Of a stretch of DNA of 27,989 nucleotides, positions 8,601 to 15,670 are shown piece after piece. The DNA comes from an uncultured Eubacteriales bacterium (GTDB lineage Bacteria > Bacillota > Clostridia > Oscillospirales > CAG-382). The notes below the pieces were generated by a model. The model made no database searches. It was not told the origin of the DNA and worked only from the letters and a program-made list of their open reading frames with translations. The translations under genes were made by a program, and so were the position numbers. Within the stretch, counting starts at the first letter, position 1. The number at the start of each line of letters is the position of its first letter. The stretch spans positions 1 to 27,989 of the forward strand of contig CAKSDR010000017.1 of NCBI GenBank assembly GCA_934446095.1. The letters run 5' to 3'.

Positions 8601-9187
8601 TCCACCATAGACGCGAGATCTTCGTAATCCCACGCTTCTATTTTCTGAATTTCATGCGATGTGCGGAAACCGTCAAAGAAGTTTATGAACGGCACGCGTC
8701 CCTTAATTGTCGAAAGGTGAGCGACAGCGCCGAGGTCCATTACTTCCTGGGGATTTGTTTCGGCAAGCATTGCATATCCTGTCTGACGGCAGGCATAAAC
8801 ATCGGAATGATCTCCGAAAATATTAAGTGCATGCGAAGCTACGCAGCGCGCCGATACGTGAATTACGTTAGGAAGCAGTTCACCCGCTATTTTATACATG
8901 TTAGGGATCATAAGCAAAAGTCCCTGAGATGCTGTGTAGGTCGTTGTCAATGCTCCCGATGCAAGCGAGCCGTGAACTGTTCCGGCAGCTCCTGCTTCAG
9001 ACTGCATTTCCATAACCTTTACATTTTCGCCGAATATGTTTTTAAGACCCGTTGCAGACCATGTGTCTGTAAGTTCAGCCATAACACTTGACGGTGTGAT
9101 AGGATAGATAGCCGCAACTTCGGTAAAGGCGTAACTTACGTGAGCAGCCGCGGTATTTCCATCCATGGAAATCTTTTTTCTTGCCAT
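5633..9187 (-). CDS. nifJ: Pyruvate:ferredoxin (flavodoxin) oxidoreductase, single-chain
   Basis: Oxidatively decarboxylates pyruvate to acetyl-CoA and CO2 while reducing ferredoxin, the central pyruvate step of anaerobic Clostridia. At 1184 aa it is the full single-chain form. Domain order seen: N-terminal pyrimidine-binding domain (YPITPSS near residue 30); gamma domain (GLGGDGTVGANKNSIKIIG, near residue 425-443); a two-[4Fe-4S] ferredoxin-like domain with CLQCNQCAFVCP (about 690-701) and CMGCGLCVKVCP (about 745-757); then the TPP-binding C-terminal domain with CAGCAET (about 820), GDGWAYDIG (about 977) and the NTGGQ motif; CEMHGVKGG follows near the C-terminus. TTTTAGGAGGATATAAAATG gives an excellent start. 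It has its own promoter and terminator and is divergent from sigK. Confidence 0.98.
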   Translation of the reverse strand: MARKKISMDGNTAAAHVSYAFTEVAAIYPITPSSVMAELTDTWSATGLKNIFGENVKVMEMQSEAGAAGTVHGSLASGALTTTYTASQGLLLMIPNMYKIAGELLPNVIHVSARCVASHALNIFGDHSDVYACRQTGYAMLAETNPQEVMDLGAVAHLSTIKGRVPFINFFDGFRTSHEIQKIEAWDYEDLASMVDKDAIAAFRKRAINPEHPVLRGSAENGDIFFQNREACNKYYDALPAIVEEYMNKVNEKIGTNYKLFNYYGAPDADRVIIAMGSVCDVTEEVIDYLNAHGEKVGLVKVRLYRPFVASKLIEAIPSTVKKIAVLDRTKEPGALGEPLYLDVVAALATNGVNAKVVGGRYGLGSKDTPPQSIFAVYENLKLDAPKANFTIGIVDDVTGLSLEEKSAPDTSAPGTISCKFWGLGGDGTVGANKNSIKIIGDHTDKYIQAYFQYDSKKTGGVTISHLRFGDNPIKSPYYITKADFVACHNPSYIVKGYKIVNDVKPGGTFLLNCQWTPEEVEKHMPAEAKKYIAENNINFYTINAIDKAREIGMGKRTNTILQSAFFKLANIMPIKDAVDYMKYMAKKSYLKKGEAVVEMNYKAIDAGVDAVVKFEVPSSWKTLNVVDNTEKATGNRPELVKFVNEILTPVSKMNGDSLPVSAFIDHVDGTFPQGAAAYEKRGVAVEVPEWIPENCLQCNQCAFVCPHATIRPFLLNEEEAKAAPSSTKLVDAKGKGVENFKYTMSVSPLDCMGCGLCVKVCPMASKPEKLAIKMVPQESQADQQAAFDYAVANVSEKETHFPDLKNSQFKQPLLEFSGSCAGCAETSYARLITQLFGERMYISNATGCSSIWGGSAPATPYTVNRVSGHGPAWANSLFEDNAEHGLGMYLGQKTIRNKLIKYIEEVIASEKAPEELKAAAQKFIDTKDSGTENEAATKALVKELEKTAPKCELCAKILAEKDYLSKKSIWIFGGDGWAYDIGFGGLDHVIASGEDVNIMVFDTEVYSNTGGQASKASNIGQVAQFAAAGKAIGKKNLAEIAMSYGYVYVAQVAMGADMNQTLKALKEAEAYPGPSIVIGYAPCEMHGVKGGMSNCQVEMKKAVEAGYWQMFRFNPALKAEGKNPFSLDSKEPSANYIDFIKSETRYARLAQSFPERAQELFAKAEKASKEKYERLVKFTELYK

Positions 9188-9237
9188 TTTATATCCTCCT
9201 AAAATTTTTTACATATATGATTCTCCATACTTTATAT

Positions 9238-9266
9238 ATGATACCACCTTTTTGTTTAAATGTAAA
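9238..9266 (-). promoter_or_regulatory. Promoter of the pyruvate:ferredoxin oxidoreductase gene
   Basis: Minus-strand TTTACA (9266-9261), 17-bp spacer, TATCAT (9243-9238), giving a leader of roughly 45 nt before the ATG. A TTGACA farther upstream (near 9330) lacks a good -10 at normal spacing. Confidence 0.65.
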
Positions 9267-9421
9267 TATTTTTATTGAGTTTTTTTTAATAAATGCGGTT
9301 TTTATTTTACTTTTTACAAAATATTGTCAAAAAATTAAAATTTTATTTTAATGTACACGCACAAAACATGCCATTACCCTCATAAATTTATTATATAAAG
9401 TTAATTACCTTTGGAGTTTTT

Positions 9422-10099
9422 ATGTTTTTTTCAGGATTTTCAGCAATTTTAAATTTATGCTGTATGTTTCTCAAGGTTTCAATGGGAACCGCTTTTCCTC
9501 CGCCGCTGTCCGCAAAGGAAGAAAAACAACTGTTTGAAAAGGCAAAACTCGGCGACATGCAGGCGCGCAACACGCTTATCGAGCGGAATTTAAGGCTTGT
9601 TGCGCATATTGCGAAAAAATATTACTCCGCAAACTACGATACCGAAGATCTTATATCGATAGGAACGATAGGACTTATAAAGGCTATTGATTCTTTCAAT
9701 ACCTCAAACGGTGCAAGGTTTGCGACATATGCCGGAAAATGCCTGCAGAATGAAATTTTAATGTATTTCAGAAGTCAGAAAAAAACCGCGTTTGAAAGTT
9801 CGCTTTCCGATGCCGTCGAAACCGATAAGGACGGCAATCCGCTTACATATATGGACATTATAAGTTGCGACGACGACATTGCCGAGCAAATCGATATGAA
9901 GATAAAAACAAAAAAAATGCTTGACAGCATAGAAAATGTTTTGTCCGAGCGCGAAAAGAACATAATTATTATGAGATACGGGCTTTATTGCATAAAACCT
10001 CAAACTCAAAGAGAAGTTGCAAAAAAACTCGGTATTTCACGTTCATATGTTTCGCGTATAGAAAAAAGCGCCCTTGAAAAACTCAGAAAATGTTTCTGA
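9422..10099 (+). CDS. sigK: Sporulation sigma factor SigK (pro-sigma-K type)
   Basis: Sigma-70 family factor for late mother-cell transcription during sporulation. The 225-aa product has region 2 (NTLIERNLRLVAHIAKKYY, then EDLISIGTIGLIKAIDSF) and region 4 with a helix-turn-helix (QREVAKKLGISRSYVSRIEK), closely matching remembered Bacillus SigK wording including FPxPLSxxEEK. The hydrophobic first ~22 residues before that block look like the pro-sequence that SpoIVFB removes in the family. The gene is uninterrupted: no skin-like element. The ATG has a GGAG site. I found no convincing sigma-A or sigma-E promoter in 9300-9420. SigK is the best call; SigE is the closest alternative. Confidence 0.9.
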   Translation: MFFSGFSAILNLCCMFLKVSMGTAFPPPLSAKEEKQLFEKAKLGDMQARNTLIERNLRLVAHIAKKYYSANYDTEDLISIGTIGLIKAIDSFNTSNGARFATYAGKCLQNEILMYFRSQKKTAFESSLSDAVETDKDGNPLTYMDIISCDDDIAEQIDMKIKTKKMLDSIENVLSEREKNIIIMRYGLYCIKPQTQREVAKKLGISRSYVSRIEKSALEKLRKCF

Positions 10100-10169
10100 A
10101 AATTTTCAGGATAAAACGCAAAAAAACGGCAATGATATTTATAAAATATTATTTACGGAGGATGTTTTT

Positions 10170-10340
10170 ATGAACGGAATTTTCGGAAAAGGTATGGTAA
10201 CCGGACTTGTTATCGGCTCATGCGCCGGCATGCTTGTAAAATATGCCTGCGACAACAAAAACGACATAAAAAAAGAAGCGAAAAAGGTTATGAACAAGGC
10301 TGAAAAGTATATGAATTCATATACTCCTTTCAAAGGATAA
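10170..10340 (+). CDS. Small single-helix membrane protein (YtxH-like size), unknown function
   Basis: A 56-aa product from the ATG at 10170, chosen because GGAGG sits just upstream; the longer open frame overlapping sigK has no support. It has one Gly-rich hydrophobic segment (GMVTGLVIGSCAGMLVKYA, residues 8-26) followed by a charged Lys-rich amphipathic tail, the layout of small YtxH/glycine-zipper proteins. It starts about 70 bp after sigK and ends at a strong terminator, so it is probably co-transcribed with sigK. No function can be assigned from sequence. Confidence 0.75.
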   Translation: MNGIFGKGMVTGLVIGSCAGMLVKYACDNKNDIKKEAKKVMNKAEKYMNSYTPFKG

Positions 10341-10342
10341 CC

Positions 10343-10387
10343 AAAAAACCGCGCCGTGATTCAAAAATTTGCGGCGCGGTTTTTTAT
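10343..10387 (+). terminator. Intrinsic terminator after the sigK unit
   Basis: A GC-rich stem CCGCGCCG/CGGCGCGG (10349-10356 with 10372-10379), extended by A/T pairs and ending in a T run. It abuts the next promoter. Confidence 0.93.
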
Positions 10388-10415
10388 TGACAACTTTTTT
10401 ATTATCTGATATAAT
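10387..10415 (+). promoter_or_regulatory. Perfect consensus promoter for the SAP-domain gene
   Basis: TTGACA (10387-10392), exactly 17 bp, TATAAT (10410-10415). This is a full sigma-A consensus, so strong expression is expected; the leader to the ATG is about 70 nt. Confidence 0.9.
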
Positions 10416-10489
10416 TTCTACAAACAATTCCCTTTTTGCATAAATGTTGACAAAACTTTACAAACCGGGGTTTACGGGAGTAAATACAT

Positions 10490-11065
10490 ATGAGCAACAG
10501 ACCTGATTTGAACAAAAATATGGATGGAGCAACTTTTAAAAGTTATTATTATCTGAAAGAGGAATTGGCTGACTTTTGCAGAAAAAACAAACTGCCCGTT
10601 TCGGGCGGCAAAACAGAACTTACGGACAGAATAGCATGTTTTCTCGATACGGGTAAAATTCCGGCGTATTCTGCCGCGAAAAAAACAGTGACAAGCGCGG
10701 AACAAATTACCGAGAGTGCCGTAATAGAAGAGAATATAGTCTGCTCCGAGAAGCACAGAAAATTCTTTGCCGAAAGAATCGGAAAAGGCTTTTCGTTTAA
10801 TGTTCAGTTTCAAAAATGGTTAAAGGCCAATGCCGGAAAAACATACGGCGACGCGATAAACGCTTATTATGTGATATCGGAAGAAAAGAAAAAATGCAAA
10901 TCGGCAATAGAAAAACAGTTCGAATATAACAAATACATTCGTGATTTTTTTGAAGATAACAAAGGAAAAAATTTAAAAGAAGCGATTATGTGCTGGAAAT
11001 ACAAAAAAAGTTTGCAGGGACACAACCGCTATGAAAAATCTGACCTTGCCGCATTGAAACCGTGA
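10490..11065 (+). CDS. SAP-domain protein with DUF6434-like C-terminus
   Basis: The 191-aa product has a SAP-type helix-extended-helix (about residues 14-52: YYYLKEELADFCRKNKLPVS then GGKTELTDRIACFL), a motif associated with nucleic-acid binding. After a low-complexity linker the second half carries FFAERIGKGFSFNVQFQKWL and KNLKEAIMCWKYKK, which I associate with the DUF6434 domain (recalled, not searched). No catalytic residues are apparent; a small DNA-binding role is an inference from SAP. The ATG has CGGGAG nine bases upstream. Driven by a perfect consensus promoter; bioY follows 85 bp later with no terminator seen between. Confidence 0.8.
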   Translation: MSNRPDLNKNMDGATFKSYYYLKEELADFCRKNKLPVSGGKTELTDRIACFLDTGKIPAYSAAKKTVTSAEQITESAVIEENIVCSEKHRKFFAERIGKGFSFNVQFQKWLKANAGKTYGDAINAYYVISEEKKKCKSAIEKQFEYNKYIRDFFEDNKGKNLKEAIMCWKYKKSLQGHNRYEKSDLAALKP

Positions 11066-11150
11066 TTTCTGTTCATGCAAAAACATTGCCGCAGTTTCCG
11101 AAATTCCAGCATTCAGCAGCCATTTAAAAAGCGACAAAAGGAGATTTAAA

Positions 11151-11702
11151 TTGCCCAAGAAGAGCATGTCAAAGCAAAAAATTTTAAATATAACATATAT
11201 TGCCCTCATGGCCTCGGTTATCTGCGTCTGTTCGTGGATAAGCATTCCGACCACAGTTCCGTTTACAATGCAAACCTTTGCAATTTTTGCGGCAATTTGC
11301 CTTATAGGAGCAAAAAAGGCCGCAATATCCGTTCTGATTTACATACTTTTGGGATGCTGCGGACTGCCGGTGTTTGCCGGATTTTCTTCGGGTTTCGGCA
11401 GAATTCTCGGCCCTTCCGGCGGATATATTGTCGGTTTTCTGATTATTTGCGCGGCATACGGAATTATGACAAAATTTTTCGGAACCGGCAAAATTATACG
11501 CTTTATATCGCTTGCCGCAGGCCTTCTTTTATGCTATGCCGCAGGAACGCTCTGGTACGTCGCCGTAAGTTTTCACAGCATCAGCCCCGAATACTTTTTA
11601 AAGTCGCTTAAAATCTGCGTTATTCCTTTTATACTGCCCGACCTTGTAAAGGCGGCTCTTGCGATGTCTTTATCGGAAATAATAAAAAAACATGCCGTAT
11701 AA
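11151..11702 (+). CDS. bioY: Biotin ECF transporter S component, BioY
   Basis: Membrane protein that captures biotin for an energy-coupling-factor transporter. The 183-aa product has five to six hydrophobic segments and the family wording WISIPTTVPFTMQTFAI, LLGCCGLPVFAGFSSG and GPSGGYIVGFL. The start is TTG at 11151, eight bases after AAGGAG; the next ATG (11166) is too far from any ribosome site. No biotin biosynthesis genes and no ECF ATPase/T-component genes are adjacent, so it should share a common ECF module encoded elsewhere. It probably belongs to the transcript starting at 10415. Confidence 0.94.
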   Translation: MPKKSMSKQKILNITYIALMASVICVCSWISIPTTVPFTMQTFAIFAAICLIGAKKAAISVLIYILLGCCGLPVFAGFSSGFGRILGPSGGYIVGFLIICAAYGIMTKFFGTGKIIRFISLAAGLLLCYAAGTLWYVAVSFHSISPEYFLKSLKICVIPFILPDLVKAALAMSLSEIIKKHAV

Positions 11703-11747
11703 TACAGTCTTTAAACATATAATATATTGTCGAAAGGAAAACAAAAA

Positions 11748-12482
11748 ATGAGATACATAACCGAATTTATGTTCATATTTGCTTTCTGCGCAACTGCCGG
11801 CTGGGTGCTTGAGGTAATATACAGGTCAATAAAAAACAAGCGCTTTATAAACCCGGGATTTCTTACGGGCTGCTGTCTTCCCATATACGGCACCGGAGGA
11901 CTTGCTCTTTATATTCTCTGTCTGCCCATAAGCGCAATCGAAAATCCTTGCCTGCGCATCTGCGCCGTCTTTTTCGGGGGCGCAGCAGTTATGACAATAA
12001 TTGAATTTGCCGGCGGAATGATTGCTCTTAAGTCTTATCACATCATGCTTTGGGATTATTCAAAACTTAAATTTAATTACAAGGGGCTTATATGTCCGCT
12101 GTTTTCGGCGTGCTGGGGACTGTGCTGCGTATTTTTCTATTTCGTTCTGTTTCCGAAACTTTCTCTGCTTGCCGCAAATTCGGAAAACAACAACCTTCTT
12201 TTGCTTATAATAGGCTTTTACTACGGGATTTTCACCGTTGACCTTTCGGAATCAATGAACTTTGCCGAAAAACTCAAAGAATATTCAAAGGCAATAAAAG
12301 GCACCGTAAATGTCGAAAATATCAAAAAGGCAGCCCAAGAAGCTGCGGAAAAATATATGAAAAAAAGAAAGCCCATTGTTATTTTCCATCATGCTTCAAT
12401 AAAAAATTATATTTCCGAACTCAAAAACATTACCCATGAAAAGAAAGAACTTCTGACAGAATACTTTGCGTCAAAAAAATAA
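11748..12482 (+). CDS. CmpB-family membrane protein (annotated as putative ABC transporter permease)
   Basis: The 244-aa product from the ATG at 11748 (GAAAGG upstream; an in-frame TTG at 11727 is less likely) has four to five hydrophobic segments and the conserved GWVLEVIYRSIKNKRFINPG, CCLPIYGTGG and FEFAGG-like region (IIEFAGGMIALK) typical of the Pfam ABC_trans_CmpB family. Despite the family name, no ABC motifs are present and function is unknown. The C-terminal third is a Lys/Glu-rich soluble tail (about 180-244). It lies 45 bp after bioY and ends at a strong hairpin. Confidence 0.85.
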   Translation: MRYITEFMFIFAFCATAGWVLEVIYRSIKNKRFINPGFLTGCCLPIYGTGGLALYILCLPISAIENPCLRICAVFFGGAAVMTIIEFAGGMIALKSYHIMLWDYSKLKFNYKGLICPLFSACWGLCCVFFYFVLFPKLSLLAANSENNNLLLLIIGFYYGIFTVDLSESMNFAEKLKEYSKAIKGTVNVENIKKAAQEAAEKYMKKRKPIVIFHHASIKNYISELKNITHEKKELLTEYFASKK

Positions 12483-12502
12483 CCATTTTAAAAAGGCGCG
12501 AA

Positions 12503-12530
12503 AAAACGGCATAGAAAACTATGCCGTTTT
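12503..12530. terminator. Bidirectional intrinsic terminator
   Basis: A 12-bp stem AAAACGGCATAG/CTATGCCGTTTT with an AAAA loop. It has T-rich flanks on both strands and lies between two converging genes, so it can serve both. Confidence 0.9.
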
Positions 12531-12544
12531 ATTTTAACGATTTT

Positions 12545-13474
12545 TTATCCGAAGTAGACTTCAGACAGTTTTTCGCAGCAGTCGGGAGAATATTTCCAGT
12601 AACTGATATGCCCCTCGTTTATAAAATAATTTATTTTTGAAGCGCCTTTTTCGCAGTCATAACAGTCGACTATTACAAGTTTTATTTTCATTTTTTCGGG
12701 TATTATGCTTTTTATGTAAACTGCTGCGCACTGCCCCTCGTAAACGTCCTCTCTCCATTCGGCAAGACCCGCAAGATTCGGCGCAAGTTCTATAAAAATG
12801 CCGTACGGTTCTATGCTTCTGACAATGCCCGCCGCAGTTTCGCCCACATTGAACAGTTGTGCGTTTTCGCTCCATGTGCCGAGCAATTCTTTATGAGATA
12901 ACGTTATTCTTCCGTCATGCTCGGCGGATGTTTTGACTACGGCGCGAATATATTGTCCAACATAAAACCTGTCTTTCGGATGAACTATTCTTGAAACGGA
13001 AATGCAATCGATCGACAAAAGAGATATTATTCCCCTTCCGACGTCGCAAAAGCAGCCGAACGGTTCCTCGTGCGTGATTTTTGCGTCGATAATATCACCC
13101 GGCGTAAGTTTTGTTATGTAATTTTCATAGCATTCAATCTGCGCTTTTTTACGCGAAAGCATTATTTTTACGTCGCCGCCGTTTTTTATAATATCGGTAA
13201 TCTTGAAGCACACAGGCTTGCCTACCCTTGTTATTACCGCAATTTCTCTTACATTTTCGTAAGGCATGCTCATAAGCACCTCTTCTCGCGGTATTATACC
13301 TTTATATTTTCCGAGTTCCACTATCAAATTATGGGAACTGTCGCACAAAACCGCCCTTGCCTCCAGGGTAAGGCCTGCCGAGAATGCGTATTCAAGCCCC
13401 TGCAGCGTCGATATCTGTTCAATGTTTTCAGGCGTGTTGATATAATACCCTTCCGGCTTATAAATATCTGTCAT
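12545..13474 (-). CDS. Protein with three S1-type RNA-binding domains
   Basis: The 309-aa product contains consecutive OB/S1-like repeats: a degenerate one at about 35-110, a good one at about 124-196 (GDIIDAKITHEEPFGCFCDV through GRITLSHKELLGTW) and another at about 209-268 (GETAAGIVRSIEPYGIFIEL). It resembles a short ribosomal-S1 or RpsA-like protein of Firmicutes that lacks the other domains (no IspH fusion, no PNPase core), so RNA binding is likely but the target is unknown. ACGGAGGATTTATATG supports the start. It is alone on its strand between a bidirectional terminator and an inverted repeat. Confidence 0.85.
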   Translation of the reverse strand: MTDIYKPEGYYINTPENIEQISTLQGLEYAFSAGLTLEARAVLCDSSHNLIVELGKYKGIIPREEVLMSMPYENVREIAVITRVGKPVCFKITDIIKNGGDVKIMLSRKKAQIECYENYITKLTPGDIIDAKITHEEPFGCFCDVGRGIISLLSIDCISVSRIVHPKDRFYVGQYIRAVVKTSAEHDGRITLSHKELLGTWSENAQLFNVGETAAGIVRSIEPYGIFIELAPNLAGLAEWREDVYEGQCAAVYIKSIIPEKMKIKLVIVDCYDCEKGASKINYFINEGHISYWKYSPDCCEKLSEVYFG

Positions 13475-13526
13475 ATAAATCCTCCGTATTTTTACTTTTT
13501 ATTATTAAACGTTATCTATATAAACG

Positions 13527-13550
13527 ATATTTGCGCAACTTCGCAAATAT
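13527..13550. repeat. Perfect inverted repeat upstream of the S1-domain gene
   Basis: ATATTTGCG (13527-13535) and CGCAAATAT (13542-13550) around a 6-bp spacer. It overlaps a weak minus-strand promoter candidate (TTGCGA-N17-TTATAT) and could be an operator; it lacks the T run of a terminator. Confidence 0.55.
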
Positions 13551-13604
13551 TCCGTTCCGGCTTCTTTTTTTAATTTTTGTACCGGCCCAATTTTAAAAAA
13601 TTTG

Positions 13605-13633
13605 TTGAATTTAAAGTTTTTTTATGTTATACT
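13605..13633 (+). promoter_or_regulatory. Promoter of the Cys-rich protein/aldolase pair
   Basis: TTGAAT (13605-13610), 17 bp, TATACT (13628-13633), about 40 bp before the ATG at 13674. Confidence 0.75.
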
Positions 13634-13673
13634 TTACTTGTATTTAGATTATATTCATCGAAAGGCGATTTTT

Positions 13674-13919
13674 ATGATGAAAAAATTTGAAGAAGACTAC
13701 GGCAAAGTATGCGCGCTGTGCAAGTACTTTGAAAGTCTTGATATAGACAACAAATGTATATGCAAATATAAAAATTCATTTAAAACCGTGCTTCCGGAAA
13801 ACAGCTGCCGGCACTTTTCATTCGACCTTTTAAAACTTGAACCCATGCCCAAAAGACCGTACTCGGTTTTAAACAGTGATTTTATTAAAAATGTTAAGGA
13901 GATAACGGAAAATGCATAA
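13674..13919 (+). CDS. Small Cys-rich protein, unknown function
   Basis: An 81-aa product from the ATG at 13674 (a second ATG follows immediately; GAAAGG lies upstream). It carries CALC, then CICKY about 12 residues later and a SCRHFSFD segment, giving five cysteines and a histidine in a short stretch, suggestive of a small zinc or Fe-S binding module. I do not recognise a characterised family. Its stop overlaps the aldolase start by 8 bp, so translation is coupled and both are made from one promoter, which hints at a shared process. Confidence 0.8.
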   Translation: MMKKFEEDYGKVCALCKYFESLDIDNKCICKYKNSFKTVLPENSCRHFSFDLLKLEPMPKRPYSVLNSDFIKNVKEITENA

Positions 13920-14880
13920 TGTCTTTGAAAAAATTTTCAACACAGGTATAATACCCGTTGTGGTACTTGACAACGAAAACGACGCGGAGGGCATCGCACA
14001 GGCGCTCTGCGACGGAGGAATTCCGGCTGCTGAAGTTACTTTCAGAACAAAGGCCGCAAAAAATTCAATAAAAATCATGAAAGAAAAATTCGGCAGCAAA
14101 ATGCTCGTCGGCGCCGGCACCGTCCTTACCCCGGAACAGGTTGACGATGCGATCGACGCCGGTGCTTCCTTTATTGTAAGCCCCGGACTTAATCCGAAAA
14201 CGGTTGAATACTGTCTTAAAAAAAACATTCCGGTAATTCCCGGGACATCAAGCCCTTCCGATATAGAATGCGCTTTGTCGCTCGGTCTTGATACCGTAAA
14301 ATTTTTCCCCGCCGAAGCAAGCGGAGGACTTGCAAAAATAAAAGCAATGTCTGCGCCCTACGGAAATATAAAATTTATGCCGACCGGCGGAATTGACGAG
14401 AAAAACATGCTTTCATATCTTTCATGCGATAATATTATTGCATGCGGCGGAAGTTTTATGGTGAAAAAAGAATGGGTGCTTAACAAGCAATACGATAAAA
14501 TAACCGAGTCATGCAAAAACGCAGTAAAACTTATGCATGGTTTTAAAATAGCTCACGTAGGCATAAACGCCGAAAATAAAGATAAGGCAAACGATATTAT
14601 ATCAATGTTCTCCGCTTTCGGCTTCGGTGTTGAAACCCTCAGCGCTTCGTCATTCCTTGACTCCTCGATTGAAATTATGCATTCTTCCGGACGCGGCGCA
14701 AACGGACATATTGCGATAGAAACCGTAAATATAGACCGCGCGGTAAGTTACCTTTCATCAAAAGGCATCAGATTTGTTGAAGATTCCGCAAAATATGACG
14801 AAAAAGGAAACTGCAGATTTATATACCTGGACGGCGATTTTGCAGGCTTTGCCGTTCACCTCATAAAGAAGAAAAAATAA
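13912..14880 (+). CDS. KDPG/KHG aldolase fused to a C-terminal VOC (glyoxalase-like) domain
   Basis: Residues 1-210 are a class I Eda-type aldolase that splits 2-keto-3-deoxy-6-phosphogluconate (or 4-hydroxy-2-oxoglutarate) to pyruvate and glyceraldehyde 3-phosphate (or glyoxylate): catalytic Glu41 in AEVTFRT, GAGTVLT, the Schiff-base Lys130 in TVKFFPAEASGG and the phosphate loop PTGGI. At 322 aa it is about 110 residues longer than ordinary Eda; residues 211-322 (KIAHVGINAE, NGHIAIETVNIDRAVSYL, FAVHLIKKKK) look like one VOC beta-alpha-beta-beta-beta unit pair with possible His ligands. AAGGAGATAACGG precedes the ATG. No KDG kinase or dehydratase gene is adjacent. Confidence 0.88.
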   Translation: MHNVFEKIFNTGIIPVVVLDNENDAEGIAQALCDGGIPAAEVTFRTKAAKNSIKIMKEKFGSKMLVGAGTVLTPEQVDDAIDAGASFIVSPGLNPKTVEYCLKKNIPVIPGTSSPSDIECALSLGLDTVKFFPAEASGGLAKIKAMSAPYGNIKFMPTGGIDEKNMLSYLSCDNIIACGGSFMVKKEWVLNKQYDKITESCKNAVKLMHGFKIAHVGINAENKDKANDIISMFSAFGFGVETLSASSFLDSSIEIMHSSGRGANGHIAIETVNIDRAVSYLSSKGIRFVEDSAKYDEKGNCRFIYLDGDFAGFAVHLIKKKK

Positions 14881-15052
14881 TTGTCAAAACGAAAATTTTA
14901 AAAGAAGCATATAATATACTCAGAAAAAATTTTGCCTAAAAACTCTGCCGAAATACCTTTACCGCAAAGACGCACAGTTTTTCGCAATATAGGGTGCGCT
15001 TTTCTCCCGCTTGCGGGACAAAATTTCTAACAGATAACATACGGAGGATTTT

Positions 15053-15637
15053 ATGAAAAAATTTTTATCAGTTTTTTGGGCGGTTTTAATTTGTCTTTCA
15101 TTTACGGCATGCAATTCTAACAAGGATGCTCAAAAAGATCCCGGCACTTCGGAAAAAGAAATGTATGATACAATATCTTCGCTTGTAAGTGACAACGCAA
15201 ACTGCGTTCTTAATATTTTCGACGCAAAAACTCTTTCTTACTCCGGGGAACCGGTATACGGCAATGTTTATAAAACCGACGATGCCACTTTTGAAAATTA
15301 TTCCGCTTTCGAAGATTATATAAGAAGCATCTACTGCAAACAGGAAGCCGACAGACTGCTGTACAACTTTCCGGACGAGGGAAAATCCCTGTATCTGAAC
15401 GTTGACGGAGATCTTTGCATAGACCTTGACAACGTGCTTTCAAGAGGATATTTCAGAGATTTAAACAATTTTTCGCTTACAATAGATAAATTTTCCAATA
15501 TAGATTGTTCTTTTACCGTAAAGACAACCGAAACAGAACCCGGTGATCCGCAGGATGATTTGACAACGGAATATACCGTAAGCGCGTCCGCCGTTCTCGA
15601 AAACGGAAAATGGAAATTGGAAAAAATGTTCCGGTAA
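15053..15637 (+). CDS. Putative lipoprotein, unknown function
   Basis: The 194-aa product has a lipoprotein signal: MKK, a hydrophobic stretch and a SFTAC lipobox with the lipidated cysteine at residue 20, so it should be anchored to the outer face of the membrane. The mature part is acidic and resembles small DUF-type lipoproteins of Clostridia, with no enzyme motif recognised. The ACGGAGGA site supports the start. The leader from 14910 has a TATAAT without a clear -35, a CCCGCTTGCGGG hairpin (15006-15017), and no recognised riboswitch. pgsA follows 33 bp later. Confidence 0.85.
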   Translation: MKKFLSVFWAVLICLSFTACNSNKDAQKDPGTSEKEMYDTISSLVSDNANCVLNIFDAKTLSYSGEPVYGNVYKTDDATFENYSAFEDYIRSIYCKQEADRLLYNFPDEGKSLYLNVDGDLCIDLDNVLSRGYFRDLNNFSLTIDKFSNIDCSFTVKTTETEPGDPQDDLTTEYTVSASAVLENGKWKLEKMFR

Positions 15638-15670
15638 AACCCGAAATATTAACGGAGGACAAAACAAAGT

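Noticed and set aside
8309..9091. 260-codon open frame on the plus strand
   Set aside because: It is antisense to the well-supported pyruvate:ferredoxin oxidoreductase gene, has no ribosome site and encodes an unconvincing Cys-rich product.
10074..10169. N-terminal extension of the small membrane protein overlapping sigK
   Set aside because: It overlaps the sigK end and lacks a ribosome site, while GGAGG precedes the ATG at 10170.
14921..15050. Riboswitch in the lipoprotein leader
   Set aside because: Only a four- to five-bp hairpin (15006-15017) and loose similarity to known motifs were found.
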